Both the position numbers and the translations under genes were made by a program. Under the pieces are notes generated by a model. The model worked only from the letters and a program-made list of their open reading frames with translations, had not been told where the DNA came from and searched no databases. Below, piece by piece: positions 44,337 through 53,479 of a stretch of 64,000 nucleotides of DNA. The stretch spans positions 1-64,000 of the forward strand of contig CALWRA010000008.1 in NCBI GenBank assembly GCA_944383825.1, in the 5' to 3' direction. The DNA is from an uncultured Acetatifactor sp. (GTDB lineage Bacteria; Bacillota; Clostridia; Lachnospirales; Lachnospiraceae). Every line of letters begins with the position of its first letter. Position 1 is the stretch's first letter.

Positions 44337-45791
44337 ATGGACAGACAAAACCTGACACTGCTCACAGATTTATATGAGCTGACTATGATGCAGGGCTATT
44401 TTAAAAATAAGGATCGCAATGAAACCGTTATTTTCGATGCTTTCTACCGCACCAATCCCTGCGGGGGCGGTTATGCCGTTTCTGCGGGTCTTGAGCAGGT
44501 AATCCAGTATGTGAAGGAGCTGCGCTTTGAACAGGAAGATATCAATTATCTTGCATCCATGGGAATTTTTGAAGCGGATTTTCTTTCCTATCTGAGAGGT
44601 TTCAGGTTTTCCGGTGATATTTATGCCATACCTGAGGGAACCGTCATGTTCCCCAGAGAACCGGTTATCAAGGTGATTGCTCCCATCATGGAAGCGCAGC
44701 TGGTAGAGACGGCTATTTTAAACATTGTCAATCATCAGAGCCTGATTGCCACCAAAGCCTCCAGAGTATGCTATGCTGCCAGAGGAGACGGCATTATGGA
44801 ATTTGGCCTGCGCCGTGCTCAGGGTCCCGACGCCGGTATATACGGCGCCAGAGCGGCGGTGATCGGAGGCTGCATCGGTACCAGCAATGTATTGGCAGGA
44901 CAGCTCTTTGATGTGCCTGTGAAGGGTACTCATGCCCATAGCTGGATCATGAGCTTTCCGGACGAATATACTGCTTTTAAAGCCTATGCTGACATGTATC
45001 CCGGTGCCTGCATTCTGCTTGTGGATACCTATGATACCCTGAAATCAGGAGTTCCCAATGCCATCCGGGTTTTTCAGGAAATGCGGAATGCAGGAATACC
45101 TTTGACCTCTTATGGTATTCGTCTGGACAGCGGAGATTTGGCTTATCTTTCAAAAAAAGCCCGAAAAATGCTGGATGCCGCCGGTTTCCCAGACGCGATC
45201 ATTTCAGCCTCCAATGATCTGGACGAATTTCTCATTGACAGCCTGAAGGCGCAGGGCGCGGCCATTACCTCCTGGGGAGTGGGCACTAACCTGATCACCT
45301 CAAAGGATAATCCTTCTTTTGGAGGCGTATACAAGCTCGCTGCAATAAAAGATGAGAACGGCCATTTTATCCCCAAAATCAAACTTTCCGAAAACACCGA
45401 AAAGGTAACAAACCCCGGCAACAAGATGATTTACCGTATCTATGAGAAGGACAGCGGAAAGATCAAAGCCGATCTGATCTGCCTTGTGGATGAGATCTAT
45501 CGGGAGGATGAGGATCTTTTGCTTTTTGATCCTTTGGAGCCCTGGAAAAAAACAAAGCTTAAGGGCGGCACCTACACTATGCGCCCCATTATGAAGCAGA
45601 TTTTTAAAGATGGAGAGTGCTGTTATACCTCACCCAGTGTTATGGAAATAAGAGAGTATTGCAGACAGGAGTTGGATACTCTGTGGGATGAAACCAGACG
45701 TTTGGTAAATCCTCATCAGGTATATGTGGATTTGTCCAAAAAGCTTTATGATATTAAAATCAGCCTGTTGGACCAAATGAGTGAGAAATAA
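44337..45791 (+). CDS. pncB: Nicotinate phosphoribosyltransferase
   Basis: Joins nicotinate to PRPP for NAD salvage. The 484-residue protein begins MDRQNLTLLTDLYELTMMQGYF and has FEFGLRRAQGPDAG-like EFGLRRAQGPDAG, GTHAHSWIMSF and the phosphate-binding GIRLDSGDLAYLSKKAR. These are typical of the long NaPRTase form. The ATG at 44337 follows AGAGGG closely; upstream in-frame ATGs do not match the family start. The prs gene at 61.5 kb makes its co-substrate. Confidence 0.92.
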   Translation: MDRQNLTLLTDLYELTMMQGYFKNKDRNETVIFDAFYRTNPCGGGYAVSAGLEQVIQYVKELRFEQEDINYLASMGIFEADFLSYLRGFRFSGDIYAIPEGTVMFPREPVIKVIAPIMEAQLVETAILNIVNHQSLIATKASRVCYAARGDGIMEFGLRRAQGPDAGIYGARAAVIGGCIGTSNVLAGQLFDVPVKGTHAHSWIMSFPDEYTAFKAYADMYPGACILLVDTYDTLKSGVPNAIRVFQEMRNAGIPLTSYGIRLDSGDLAYLSKKARKMLDAAGFPDAIISASNDLDEFLIDSLKAQGAAITSWGVGTNLITSKDNPSFGGVYKLAAIKDENGHFIPKIKLSENTEKVTNPGNKMIYRIYEKDSGKIKADLICLVDEIYREDEDLLLFDPLEPWKKTKLKGGTYTMRPIMKQIFKDGECCYTSPSVMEIREYCRQELDTLWDETRRLVNPHQVYVDLSKKLYDIKISLLDQMSEK

Positions 45792-45827
45792 AAGGACATA
45801 AAGCAGTCCACCGATAATGAAATCCGT

Positions 45828-45866
45828 GAAAAAGGGACCATCACTTTTCTGTGAAGTCCCTTTTGC
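45828..45866. terminator. Bidirectional terminator, pncB / spoVT
   Basis: AAAAGGGAC (45830-45838) pairs with GTCCCTTTT (45856-45864), extended inside by ATCAC/GTGA. T-runs exist in both directions. It sits between the convergent pncB and spoVT genes. Confidence 0.8.
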
Positions 45867-45868
45867 GT

Positions 45869-46414
45869 TTACTGCTCCATCTGCCTTCCCAAAAATCCGG
45901 CGGCAGAGAGCACCAGCTTTTGTTCAACCTCTCCCATCTTGCTTTTTCCATCGTTTTCCAGGAGCATCACGCTCCCAATAATATCTCCTTCACAGATAAT
46001 GGGCGCTATGGCTTCATGCTGGTATTCTTCCCCGGCCTCGTCACAAATGGCGATAAAGCTTCTGTCGCCTCTTGAGGCAAGAATGATTTCCCGACTGTTT
46101 ACTTTCTCCTCCAGCTGTCTGCCTATGGACTTTCCCACAAGCTGCCTGTAGCCTCCCGCCGCTGCAATGAACTGATCCCTGTCCGCAATCAACGCAGTGT
46201 GACCCGACACCTGAGAAAGACTTTCCGCATACTGTTTTGCAAAGGTAGACATCTCCCCAATAGGAGAATACTTCTTTAAAATGATCTGGCCTTCTCTGTC
46301 CGTAAATATCTCCAGCGGATCACTTTCCCTGATATGGAGGGTCCTTCGGATTTCCTTGGGGATTACAATCCTTCCCAAATCATCTATTCTTCTTACAATT
46401 CCTGTTGCTTTCAT
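45869..46414 (-). CDS. spoVT: Stage V sporulation protein T
   Basis: A 181-residue regulator of late forespore genes. The N-terminal AbrB-type swapped-hairpin DNA-binding domain (MKATGIVRRIDDLGRIVIPK, to about residue 50) is followed by a GAF domain (about 60-180). The ATG at 46414 is the standard family start; GGAGG lies 11 bases upstream. Its promoter region has a possible sigma-G pattern (AGAATA, 17 bp, GATAATA) but with mismatches. It is transcribed towards pncB. Confidence 0.93.
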   Translation of the reverse strand: MKATGIVRRIDDLGRIVIPKEIRRTLHIRESDPLEIFTDREGQIILKKYSPIGEMSTFAKQYAESLSQVSGHTALIADRDQFIAAAGGYRQLVGKSIGRQLEEKVNSREIILASRGDRSFIAICDEAGEEYQHEAIAPIICEGDIIGSVMLLENDGKSKMGEVEQKLVLSAAGFLGRQMEQ

Positions 46415-46519
46415 ATAAAAATAAACCTCCATTTACTCTGATAACAGCTCTTAGCAAATTTTTGCTTAGAACCTATTATCTGTAAATGAAGGAATATTAT
46501 TCTTTATCTTTTTTAAGAA

Positions 46520-47542
46520 TTATCGATCCATTTCCGCAATACGGCCTGTGGACTTATGCTCCCTGATGATCCCTTGGATTTCCTTCAGATCCGTGCACAA
46601 AAGATCTCCCGGGATTGTATTTTTAAGGGCGCTGATCGCATTGCCGTACTCCAGCGCCTTCTGATATTGCCCCTCATGGGCCAGAATCCCATACAACACG
46701 CCGGAGATATAGGCATCCCCGCTGCCGATACGATCCACCACTTCGATATCCGCATAAGGAGCCTCCTCATAATAAATGTTATCCCTGGCGCTGTAAATAA
46801 TAGAGCCGAAGGTATGACGTTTAGGGCTGTGAACGATCCGCTGAGTAGAAGCCACAACAGAGATGGGATATTCTTCCGTAAAACTTTTCATAATGCTTTT
46901 GGCATCCCCCTCCTTGAGGAAAGTAAGACGGGCCGTATCCTCAGAACAAAAGAAAATATCCACATAAGGCAAAATACCTTCAATACACTCTTTTGCTTCG
47001 GCTCCCGTCCATAAATTCCCTCTGAAATTTACATCAAAAGAGATGATTGCCCCCTGAGCCTTGAAACGCTTCATCATCTCAATGCCCGCTTCCCTGCACT
47101 GAGGACTCAAGGCCAAAGTAATTCCACTGGTATGGAAGCAGCGCGCAGCGCAAAACAGACTGTCATTATAATCATCCACGGAGATCTTATTGATAGAAGT
47201 ATTTTTCCTGTCATATACAATACGCGGCTTACGCGGATACGCCCCGTTTTCATAATAATAAACTCCCAGACGCGCATCCTTATCCTCATCATATACCAAG
47301 TAATCGTCACTGACTCCGCAAAGACGAACCCGGTTTTTAATGTACATTCCGAGATCATTTGCAGGAAGCTTCGATATGATTCCGCAGCGCAACCCCAGCA
47401 TTGCCGCGCCGGTAATAGCGTTCAGCTCGGCTCCTCCCGCCTGCTTGCTGAAAGTATCGCCTCTCGTCAGCCTTTCATTGTCCGGAGGAGAAAGCCTCAG
47501 CATGATTTCTCCAAGGGAAAGCAAATCAAATTCTCTCTTCAT
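46520..47542 (-). CDS. PfkB-family sugar kinase (KdgK-like)
   Basis: A 340-residue carbohydrate kinase. LLSLGEIMLRLSPPDNERL and KQAGGAELNAITGAAMLG mark the N-terminal substrate region, and the PfkB signature VVDRIGSGDAYISGVLYG carries the catalytic Asp. The sequence is closest in pattern to 2-keto-3-deoxygluconate kinases, but no partner aldolase is adjacent, so the specificity is tentative. GAGAGGAC precedes the ATG. It stands alone between spoVT and a short ORF. Confidence 0.85.
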   Translation of the reverse strand: MKREFDLLSLGEIMLRLSPPDNERLTRGDTFSKQAGGAELNAITGAAMLGLRCGIISKLPANDLGMYIKNRVRLCGVSDDYLVYDEDKDARLGVYYYENGAYPRKPRIVYDRKNTSINKISVDDYNDSLFCAARCFHTSGITLALSPQCREAGIEMMKRFKAQGAIISFDVNFRGNLWTGAEAKECIEGILPYVDIFFCSEDTARLTFLKEGDAKSIMKSFTEEYPISVVASTQRIVHSPKRHTFGSIIYSARDNIYYEEAPYADIEVVDRIGSGDAYISGVLYGILAHEGQYQKALEYGNAISALKNTIPGDLLCTDLKEIQGIIREHKSTGRIAEMDR

Positions 47543-47674
47543 TTTATAGTCCTCTCTTGCAGTGTTCCATGCAGAAGCTTCTGCATTTCTGCTTCCACTA
47601 TAGCATATTTCTCACAGAACGGTAAAGGTATCGGACATTAATTAAAAATTTAACAGATTACGGCACAAAACCAC

Positions 47675-47776
47675 TCATTCCTCCATATACTCTCTGTATT
47701 CACCCTCGCTGGCAAATAAAATATAAACTCCGCTCACATATCCCATATATCCGGCTGAGGTTACATATCCCTTCAT
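47675..47776 (-). CDS. 33-residue Tyr/Gly-rich small protein
   Basis: From the ATG at 47776 the minus strand encodes MKGYVTSAGYMGYVSGVYIL and continues FASEGEYREYMEE before TGA (47675). GGAAGG seven bases upstream makes translation likely. Six of 33 residues are tyrosine. Short ORFs of this look recur in Lachnospiraceae in my recollection, but I know of no function. It lies 77 bp after the mfd stop codon. Confidence 0.55.
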   Translation of the reverse strand: MKGYVTSAGYMGYVSGVYILFASEGEYREYMEE

Positions 47777-47853
47777 AATAGCACCTTCCTTTCAGAATGT
47801 CTGCTTCCTGTTCTGAAAATAAGGTATCACATTCAAAGTACTATAATACGTAC

Positions 47854-50800
47854 TCAAATATGCCTATTGTCAGGATTTATCTCAAAATCGGACATGATTT
47901 CTTCCCTCTGTTCCAAAAGCGGACGCATCTGATTTAAAAGCTCTTCCGTCTTATTTAAAAGCAGCTCCGCATCCGTCTCCGCCAGTCCTGTCTTCCTGTA
48001 TTTATAGGTAAAAAAGGGATTGCCGTATGCAGTAAAAGCCAGAGCTTTACCGTATTTTTTCAACAAAGGAGGTATTCCAAGAGGATCAATTTTCGCATCC
48101 GGCCGAAAGGTTAAAATAATTCTTTCATTTTTGCCCTTTATCTCCGTCATATAAAGGCTGTGTGCTGATACTCTGATCAATGCAATGCGAAGCAGGTTAT
48201 CCACAGATTTGGGAATTGCGCCGAAACGATCCAGAAGCTCATCCTTCATGTCATCCCGCTCCTTTTCGTTTTCTATACCTGCAATTCTCTTGTAGATATC
48301 AAGTTTCTGCACCTCGTTGACAATATACTCCGGCGGAATAAAAGCATCTACGTCCAGGTCAATGATTGTGGCAAAATCCGCAGCCGTTGTTATTCCCTTA
48401 AGAGACTTCACCGCTTCATTCAGCATCTTACAGTACAAATCGTATCCCACCGCCTCCATATGGCCGTGCTGCCTTACCCCCAACAAATTGCCTGCTCCCC
48501 GAATTTCCAGGTCCCGCATGGCAATTTTAAAGCCGCTTCCCAGTTCCGTAAATTCCCGAATGGCAGCCAGTCTTTTCTCCGCTACTTCCTTCAGCATTTT
48601 ATCCTTTTTATACATCAGAAAGGCATAGGCCGTACGGTTGGAGCGCCCCACCCGGCCCCGAAGCTGATAGAGCTGGGACAGACCCAGCTGATCAGAATCA
48701 TGGATAATCATGGTATTCACATTTGAAATGTCAAGGCCTGTCTCGATTATGGTGGTAGACACCAGCACATCTATTTCCCCGCCGATAAAATCCACCATGA
48801 TGCGCTCCAGCTCATGCTCCTTCATCTGCCCATGCGCAAAGGCCACATTTGCCTCCGGCACCAGTTTGGATATGGCGGCTGCAATGTCCGCAATATTATT
48901 GACTCTGTTATATACGTAATAAACCTGTCCGTCTCTGGCCATTTCCCGAACAATGGCTTCTCTGACCAGCTCTTCATTGTACTCCATGCAAAATGTCTGT
49001 ATGGGCAGGCGATCCCCCGGCGCCTCTTCCAGTACGCTCATATCTCTGATCCCGATCAAGCTCATATGCAGAGTTCTGGGAATGGGTGTGGCTGTAAGCG
49101 TCAGGACGTCCACATTTTCCTTCAGCTTTTTTATTTTTTCCTTATGAGCCACTCCAAACCGCTGCTCCTCATCGATGACCAAAAGTCCCAGATCCTTAAA
49201 TTTCACATCATTAGACAGAATCCTGTGAGTGCCGATCACAATATCCACAAACCCCTTCTGAAGATCGGTCAAAGTTTTTTTCTGTTGTGCGGATGTCCGA
49301 AAACGGCTCATTAAATCTATACGTACGGGAAAATCCTTCATTCTCTGTACAAAAGTATTATAATGCTGCTGGGCCAGTATGGTGGTAGGCACCAGATAAG
49401 CCACCTGCTTACCCTCCTGCACCGCCTTAAATGCCGCACGAATAGCGATCTCCGTTTTGCCGTAGCCCACATCCCCGCAGATCAGACGGTCCATAATTTT
49501 CCTACTCTCCATGTCTGCCTTGGTATCCGCAATGGCGGCAAGCTGATCCTCCGTCTCCTCAAAGGGAAACATCTCTTCAAATTCCCGCTGCCAGACAGTA
49601 TCCTTTCCATACTGATAGCCCTCGCTCTGCTGGCGCAGGGCGTACAGCTCCACCAAATCCTTTGCCACCTCGGAGACGGCGGTTCTCACTTTTGTTTTGG
49701 TGCGTTCCCATTCCTTTGTTCCCAGCTTATTGAGCTTTGGCTTTTTTGCATCGGCAGAGGCATATTTCTGAATAACGTCAAGACCGGTAGCCAAAATATA
49801 AAGGTTCCCGCCATCCCGGTATTCTATCTTAATATAATCCTTCACCACATTGGACATTTCCACCTTTTCGATGCCCCGGTAAATTCCCAGGCCATGTGTT
49901 TCATGAACAACATAGTCACCCACCTTGAGTTCATTAAAATCGTTGATCTTTTGCCCCTGATAAAGCCTTTTCTTTCTCCTTTTCCTCTTTTCCGCGCCAA
50001 AAATATCCGTCTCTGACACCACCGCAAACTTCAGCATAGGGTACTCAAAGCCTTTATTTACATGGCCATAGCAGGTCATTATCTCTCCTGGAATGGCCTC
50101 TCTTCCAGGGTCCTCCGTGTAAATGGCGGGCAGCTCCTGATCCCGAAGTTCTTCAGCCAGGCGTCCGGCTCTGGTGCGGGAGCCGGATAAAAGCACTATT
50201 CTGTATCCTTTTTTGCGGTACTGCTTTAAATCTTTCACAAGGGCCTCAAAACTGTTATTGTAAGGCGCAATGTTTCTGGCATTTACATTCAGTTTTTTTT
50301 GCGCCTTAAAATAACCGCCGCGGCTATCCATTGTTGAAATAGTTATGACACTGTTCTTCTGCAGGCTTGCAGCCACCTGCTCTCCGCTGTATAAAATCTC
50401 CATCTGATCCGGCAGCACATAACCCTTGTTGGCCCTCTGCTCCATGCTTTCCCGGAATTCTAGCGCAACAGCCTCCGCCTGCTCCTTCAACCGCATGGGT
50501 TCATCCAAAAAAAACGCCGGATTTCCTGATGCCAATTTCCGCAAAGCCTCCGGCAGAGTATAGGTGTCCTCGTAAAAATAGCGGACATATCCCTCAACAT
50601 TCGTAAAGTTTTGAAATTCCCCAAGCTGTTCCCTAAGCTCCTTTACCTGTGCGACAATCCTGTGGGCCTCCTCCGGCTTGTGGGCATCCCTAAAAAGCTT
50701 TTCCTGCTTCTTTGCCTCTTTTTCGAGCTTGGACAGGCCCTGACGGATTCTCTCCTGTGACAGGACAAACTCCGCAGCAGGATAAATGCAGACGCTTTCC

Positions 50801-51438
50801 AGCTTTTCTATGGAACGCTGACTTAAAATGTCAAAGCTTCTGATGGATACCACCTCGTCTCCCCACAGCTCAATGCGATAAGGATTTTCTTCCGTCAGGT
50901 CAAAGATGTCCACAATTCCTCCCCGGACGGAAAACTGCCCAGGGCTTTCCACCTGGTAGCTCTTCTCATAGCCCATTTCCACCAGATGCTGGGAAAGCTT
51001 TGTTTCGTCCAGGCTTCCCCCTCTATATATATCAATTCTGTCATCCTTGTCCCACAGCACTTGAGGTGCCATAAGCGCCGCATAGGTTGTGACAATTGTA
51101 ACGGGCTTCCCCTCCAAAATCCGGCGCATAGTGCGAATTCTCTCTCTTGTCAGCTGGTTGCCGTGAATATCCGCCTGAAAAAAAATCAGATCCTTGGCCG
51201 GATAAAGCAGAGTATTCCGGTCATAAAATTTATACTCCTCACAAATTTCCTTTGCCTTCATATCACTGTAAGTAACGATGACCTTATGCTTCAGGCCATC
51301 GCTTAAACCATATATCATATGAAGTTTTTGGGAATCCACACATCCCGTCAGCGCTATAACGCCCTCCCCCTTTTTCAGCGCGTCTTTTGTTTCCTGATAT
51401 TCCGCCAGCTCTTTAAGCGGCGCCAGTAATGCCTGCAT
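47854..51438 (-). CDS. mfd: Transcription-repair coupling factor
   Basis: Removes RNA polymerase stalled at DNA damage and recruits UvrA. The 1194-residue protein has the UvrB-like N-terminal modules, the RNA-polymerase-interacting domain (LKVGDYVVHETHGLGIYRGIE), and the translocase with Walker A GDVGYGKTEIAIRAAFK, the DEEQ box and motif VI in QLRGRVGRSNRTAYA. The C-terminal TRCF domain follows. All are intact and in order. GGGAGG precedes the ATG. The pth gene lies 67 bp upstream on the same strand, an arrangement also seen in Bacillus. Confidence 0.96.
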   Translation of the reverse strand: MQALLAPLKELAEYQETKDALKKGEGVIALTGCVDSQKLHMIYGLSDGLKHKVIVTYSDMKAKEICEEYKFYDRNTLLYPAKDLIFFQADIHGNQLTRERIRTMRRILEGKPVTIVTTYAALMAPQVLWDKDDRIDIYRGGSLDETKLSQHLVEMGYEKSYQVESPGQFSVRGGIVDIFDLTEENPYRIELWGDEVVSIRSFDILSQRSIEKLESVCIYPAAEFVLSQERIRQGLSKLEKEAKKQEKLFRDAHKPEEAHRIVAQVKELREQLGEFQNFTNVEGYVRYFYEDTYTLPEALRKLASGNPAFFLDEPMRLKEQAEAVALEFRESMEQRANKGYVLPDQMEILYSGEQVAASLQKNSVITISTMDSRGGYFKAQKKLNVNARNIAPYNNSFEALVKDLKQYRKKGYRIVLLSGSRTRAGRLAEELRDQELPAIYTEDPGREAIPGEIMTCYGHVNKGFEYPMLKFAVVSETDIFGAEKRKRRKKRLYQGQKINDFNELKVGDYVVHETHGLGIYRGIEKVEMSNVVKDYIKIEYRDGGNLYILATGLDVIQKYASADAKKPKLNKLGTKEWERTKTKVRTAVSEVAKDLVELYALRQQSEGYQYGKDTVWQREFEEMFPFEETEDQLAAIADTKADMESRKIMDRLICGDVGYGKTEIAIRAAFKAVQEGKQVAYLVPTTILAQQHYNTFVQRMKDFPVRIDLMSRFRTSAQQKKTLTDLQKGFVDIVIGTHRILSNDVKFKDLGLLVIDEEQRFGVAHKEKIKKLKENVDVLTLTATPIPRTLHMSLIGIRDMSVLEEAPGDRLPIQTFCMEYNEELVREAIVREMARDGQVYYVYNRVNNIADIAAAISKLVPEANVAFAHGQMKEHELERIMVDFIGGEIDVLVSTTIIETGLDISNVNTMIIHDSDQLGLSQLYQLRGRVGRSNRTAYAFLMYKKDKMLKEVAEKRLAAIREFTELGSGFKIAMRDLEIRGAGNLLGVRQHGHMEAVGYDLYCKMLNEAVKSLKGITTAADFATIIDLDVDAFIPPEYIVNEVQKLDIYKRIAGIENEKERDDMKDELLDRFGAIPKSVDNLLRIALIRVSAHSLYMTEIKGKNERIILTFRPDAKIDPLGIPPLLKKYGKALAFTAYGNPFFTYKYRKTGLAETDAELLLNKTEELLNQMRPLLEQREEIMSDFEINPDNRHI

Positions 51439-51505
51439 TCCATGTGCCTCCCGTTTACTTTTCCCCGGTCTTAAGCCATTCGGGCCAAATCTCCGTCCTA
51501 TCCGC

Positions 51506-52081
51506 TCATTTTGCAGCCTTTTTGTTGAAAGCGTTCATGGCGGCCTCCGCATCCTGCATAATAATCATCCGGATAGCCTCCGACGCTCTCTCTGCCGCCT
51601 CATCCATTGTGCTGCGCTCATCTTTTGAAAAATGTCCCAGCACATAATCCGCCAAATCGTATCCCTTAGGCTTCTCTCCAACTCCCATTCTGATCCGGAT
51701 AAAATTTTCCGTGCCCAGACGCGCAATAATATTCTTCAGGCCGTTGTGTCCTCCGGCACTACCTTTCTTTCTAACCCGAAGCTGTCCCGGCTCCAGACTG
51801 ACATCATCGGATATTACAAGTAGTTCCCTTTCCGGATCTGCCTTATAATAATCCACCAGTTCCCTTACGCTCTCCCCACTCAGATTCATAAAGGTCTGAG
51901 GCTTTGCCAGGATACATTTCTTTCCTGCCACATACCCCTTGCCGATAACAGCTTTATGCTTTTTTTCCAGAACCGCAATATTCTCCCGATCCGCAAGCCT
52001 GTCTACCACGTCAAAACCTATATTATGCCTTGTATTATCATATTCTTTTCCCGGATTTCCCAGACCCACTATAATGTACAC
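51506..52081 (-). CDS. pth: Peptidyl-tRNA hydrolase
   Basis: Releases tRNA from peptidyl-tRNA dropped by ribosomes. The 191-residue protein starts with (V/M)YIIVGLGNPGKEYDNTRHN, whose His is catalytic, then KPQTFMNLSGESV and GSAGGHNGLKNI. The GTG at 52081 is chosen because AGGTG lies five bases before it and it gives the exact family N-terminus. It is in a pth-mfd pair. Confidence 0.94.
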   Translation of the reverse strand: MYIIVGLGNPGKEYDNTRHNIGFDVVDRLADRENIAVLEKKHKAVIGKGYVAGKKCILAKPQTFMNLSGESVRELVDYYKADPERELLVISDDVSLEPGQLRVRKKGSAGGHNGLKNIIARLGTENFIRIRMGVGEKPKGYDLADYVLGHFSKDERSTMDEAAERASEAIRMIIMQDAEAAMNAFNKKAAK

Positions 52082-52187
52082 AAATGCACCTGCTTTCCTG
52101 CGTTTTTTCACACGTATTGGTATTGTCTCATTTTTCCCGGAAAAATACAAGTCGCCTGTCCAAAAAAGCCCATGCCTTTTCCCTGGA

Positions 52188-53093
52188 TCAATAAATTAAC
52201 GAATCAGCAAACCGTTCTTTCAGTTTATTGAAAAAAAGCTCCGCAGCAGGAGAAAAAATCTGATATTTTTTCCAGACAATATCAAGCCCGGACATTAGTT
52301 TTGGAATAAGCGGCCGAAAGCACAGACTACTGCTCTCCGTTGTATTTGCCAGTTTATCAAGCGTCACTGCATAGCCGATTCCCGCTTCCACCATGATGGT
52401 CGCGTTATAGACCAGATTAAAGGTGGTGACAATATTTAACTTTTCAAAATCCTCTCCAAACCAGTCGGAGAATTTATTTTCTCCCTGTCGCGGCGCTATA
52501 GCCTGTCTGGAGCAGATGAGCGGCACATTCAGCAGATCGCTTTTTTCTATATATTCTTTTCGGGCGAGAGGGCTGTCCCTGCGCATAATAACGCCCCATA
52601 TATCCTCAGCCGGCAAGCGAATGTAATCGTATTTGGAAATATCGGCGGGCTGAATGAGTATGCCAAAATCCAGGAGCCCTTTATCCAACCGTTCCGTAAC
52701 ATCCTGCGCATTTCCGCTGTACAGATGATAATGAACGCCCGGATACAGGTCGCGCAGTTCCTTCGCAATTTCCGCAATCAATTTAATCGCCTCTGTTTCT
52801 CCTCCGCCAATGTAAACATCGCCGCTTATAGTACCTTCCATTGCACTGAACTCTGCTTCTGTTTTATCAACCATAGAAAGAATCTCTTCTGCCCTTTTTC
52901 TCAGCAGCATCCCCTCCATCGTGAGAACAACCCTGTGGCTTTTACGAATGAAAAGCTGCTGCCCCAATTCTTCCTCCAAAGCTCGAATTTGACGGGACAG
53001 CGTCGGCTGCGTTACATGCAAAAAATTAGCCGCTCCAGTAATACTCCCTTCCCGGGCAGTCGCCAAAAAATAACGAAGTACTCGAATTTCCAC
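52188..53093 (-). CDS. LysR-family transcriptional regulator
   Basis: A 301-residue regulator with an N-terminal winged helix (EGSITGAANFLHVTQPTLSR) and a periplasmic-binding-like effector domain (about 90-295). The start is GTG after GGAG. It is divergent from the small protein and the YcjY-like hydrolase, so it is expected to control them from the shared 132-bp intergenic region. The co-inducer is unknown. Confidence 0.9.
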   Translation of the reverse strand: MEIRVLRYFLATAREGSITGAANFLHVTQPTLSRQIRALEEELGQQLFIRKSHRVVLTMEGMLLRKRAEEILSMVDKTEAEFSAMEGTISGDVYIGGGETEAIKLIAEIAKELRDLYPGVHYHLYSGNAQDVTERLDKGLLDFGILIQPADISKYDYIRLPAEDIWGVIMRRDSPLARKEYIEKSDLLNVPLICSRQAIAPRQGENKFSDWFGEDFEKLNIVTTFNLVYNATIMVEAGIGYAVTLDKLANTTESSSLCFRPLIPKLMSGLDIVWKKYQIFSPAAELFFNKLKERFADSLIY

Positions 53094-53171
53094 TCTGTAT
53101 CATCTCCTTTGCCCTATTATATTCGTTTCTCAAATGCCTGTAAAGCATATCATAGCATAAAAACAAAGTAT

Positions 53172-53200
53172 TTGCGGTTTTTCAGGCATAGAACTACAAT
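53172..53200 (+). promoter_or_regulatory. Promoter of the small protein - hydrolase unit
   Basis: TTGCGG (53172-53177), 17 bp, TACAAT (53195-53200). It lies just before the GGAGG of the 83-residue protein and within the region shared with the LysR gene. Confidence 0.55.
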
Positions 53201-53225
53201 ACAGATAACAGGGAGGTGAGGTCAA

Positions 53226-53477
53226 GTGACTCCAATTTCAGAGGAACGAGTTTTCAAGATACGAAGAAATCTGGCGGATGCGGGATGCAACGCTCCTTTC
53301 ATCGAACAGTTTCTTGCTTTGGAACAGCAGCAGAAACGGAAGGAGCAATATGGGCTGCTGTCCCAGTACAGATCTTCTCTCCTCCATGAGATTCATCGGG
53401 AGCAATATAAAATTGACTGTCTTGATCACATGCTCTATACCATGCAAAAAGAGGACAAGGAAAGGAGTAAATTTTAG
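53226..53477 (+). CDS. Small coiled-coil protein, MerR-tail-like
   Basis: An 83-residue helical protein starting from GTG after GGAGG. The C-terminal part (LLSQYRSSLLHEIHREQYK, about 42-60) has the charged heptad look of the dimerisation helix of MerR regulators, but no DNA-binding domain is present. It is 2 bp from the hydrolase gene, so the two are almost certainly co-transcribed. Function unknown. Confidence 0.6.
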   Translation: MTPISEERVFKIRRNLADAGCNAPFIEQFLALEQQQKRKEQYGLLSQYRSSLLHEIHREQYKIDCLDHMLYTMQKEDKERSKF

Positions 53478-53479
53478 TT

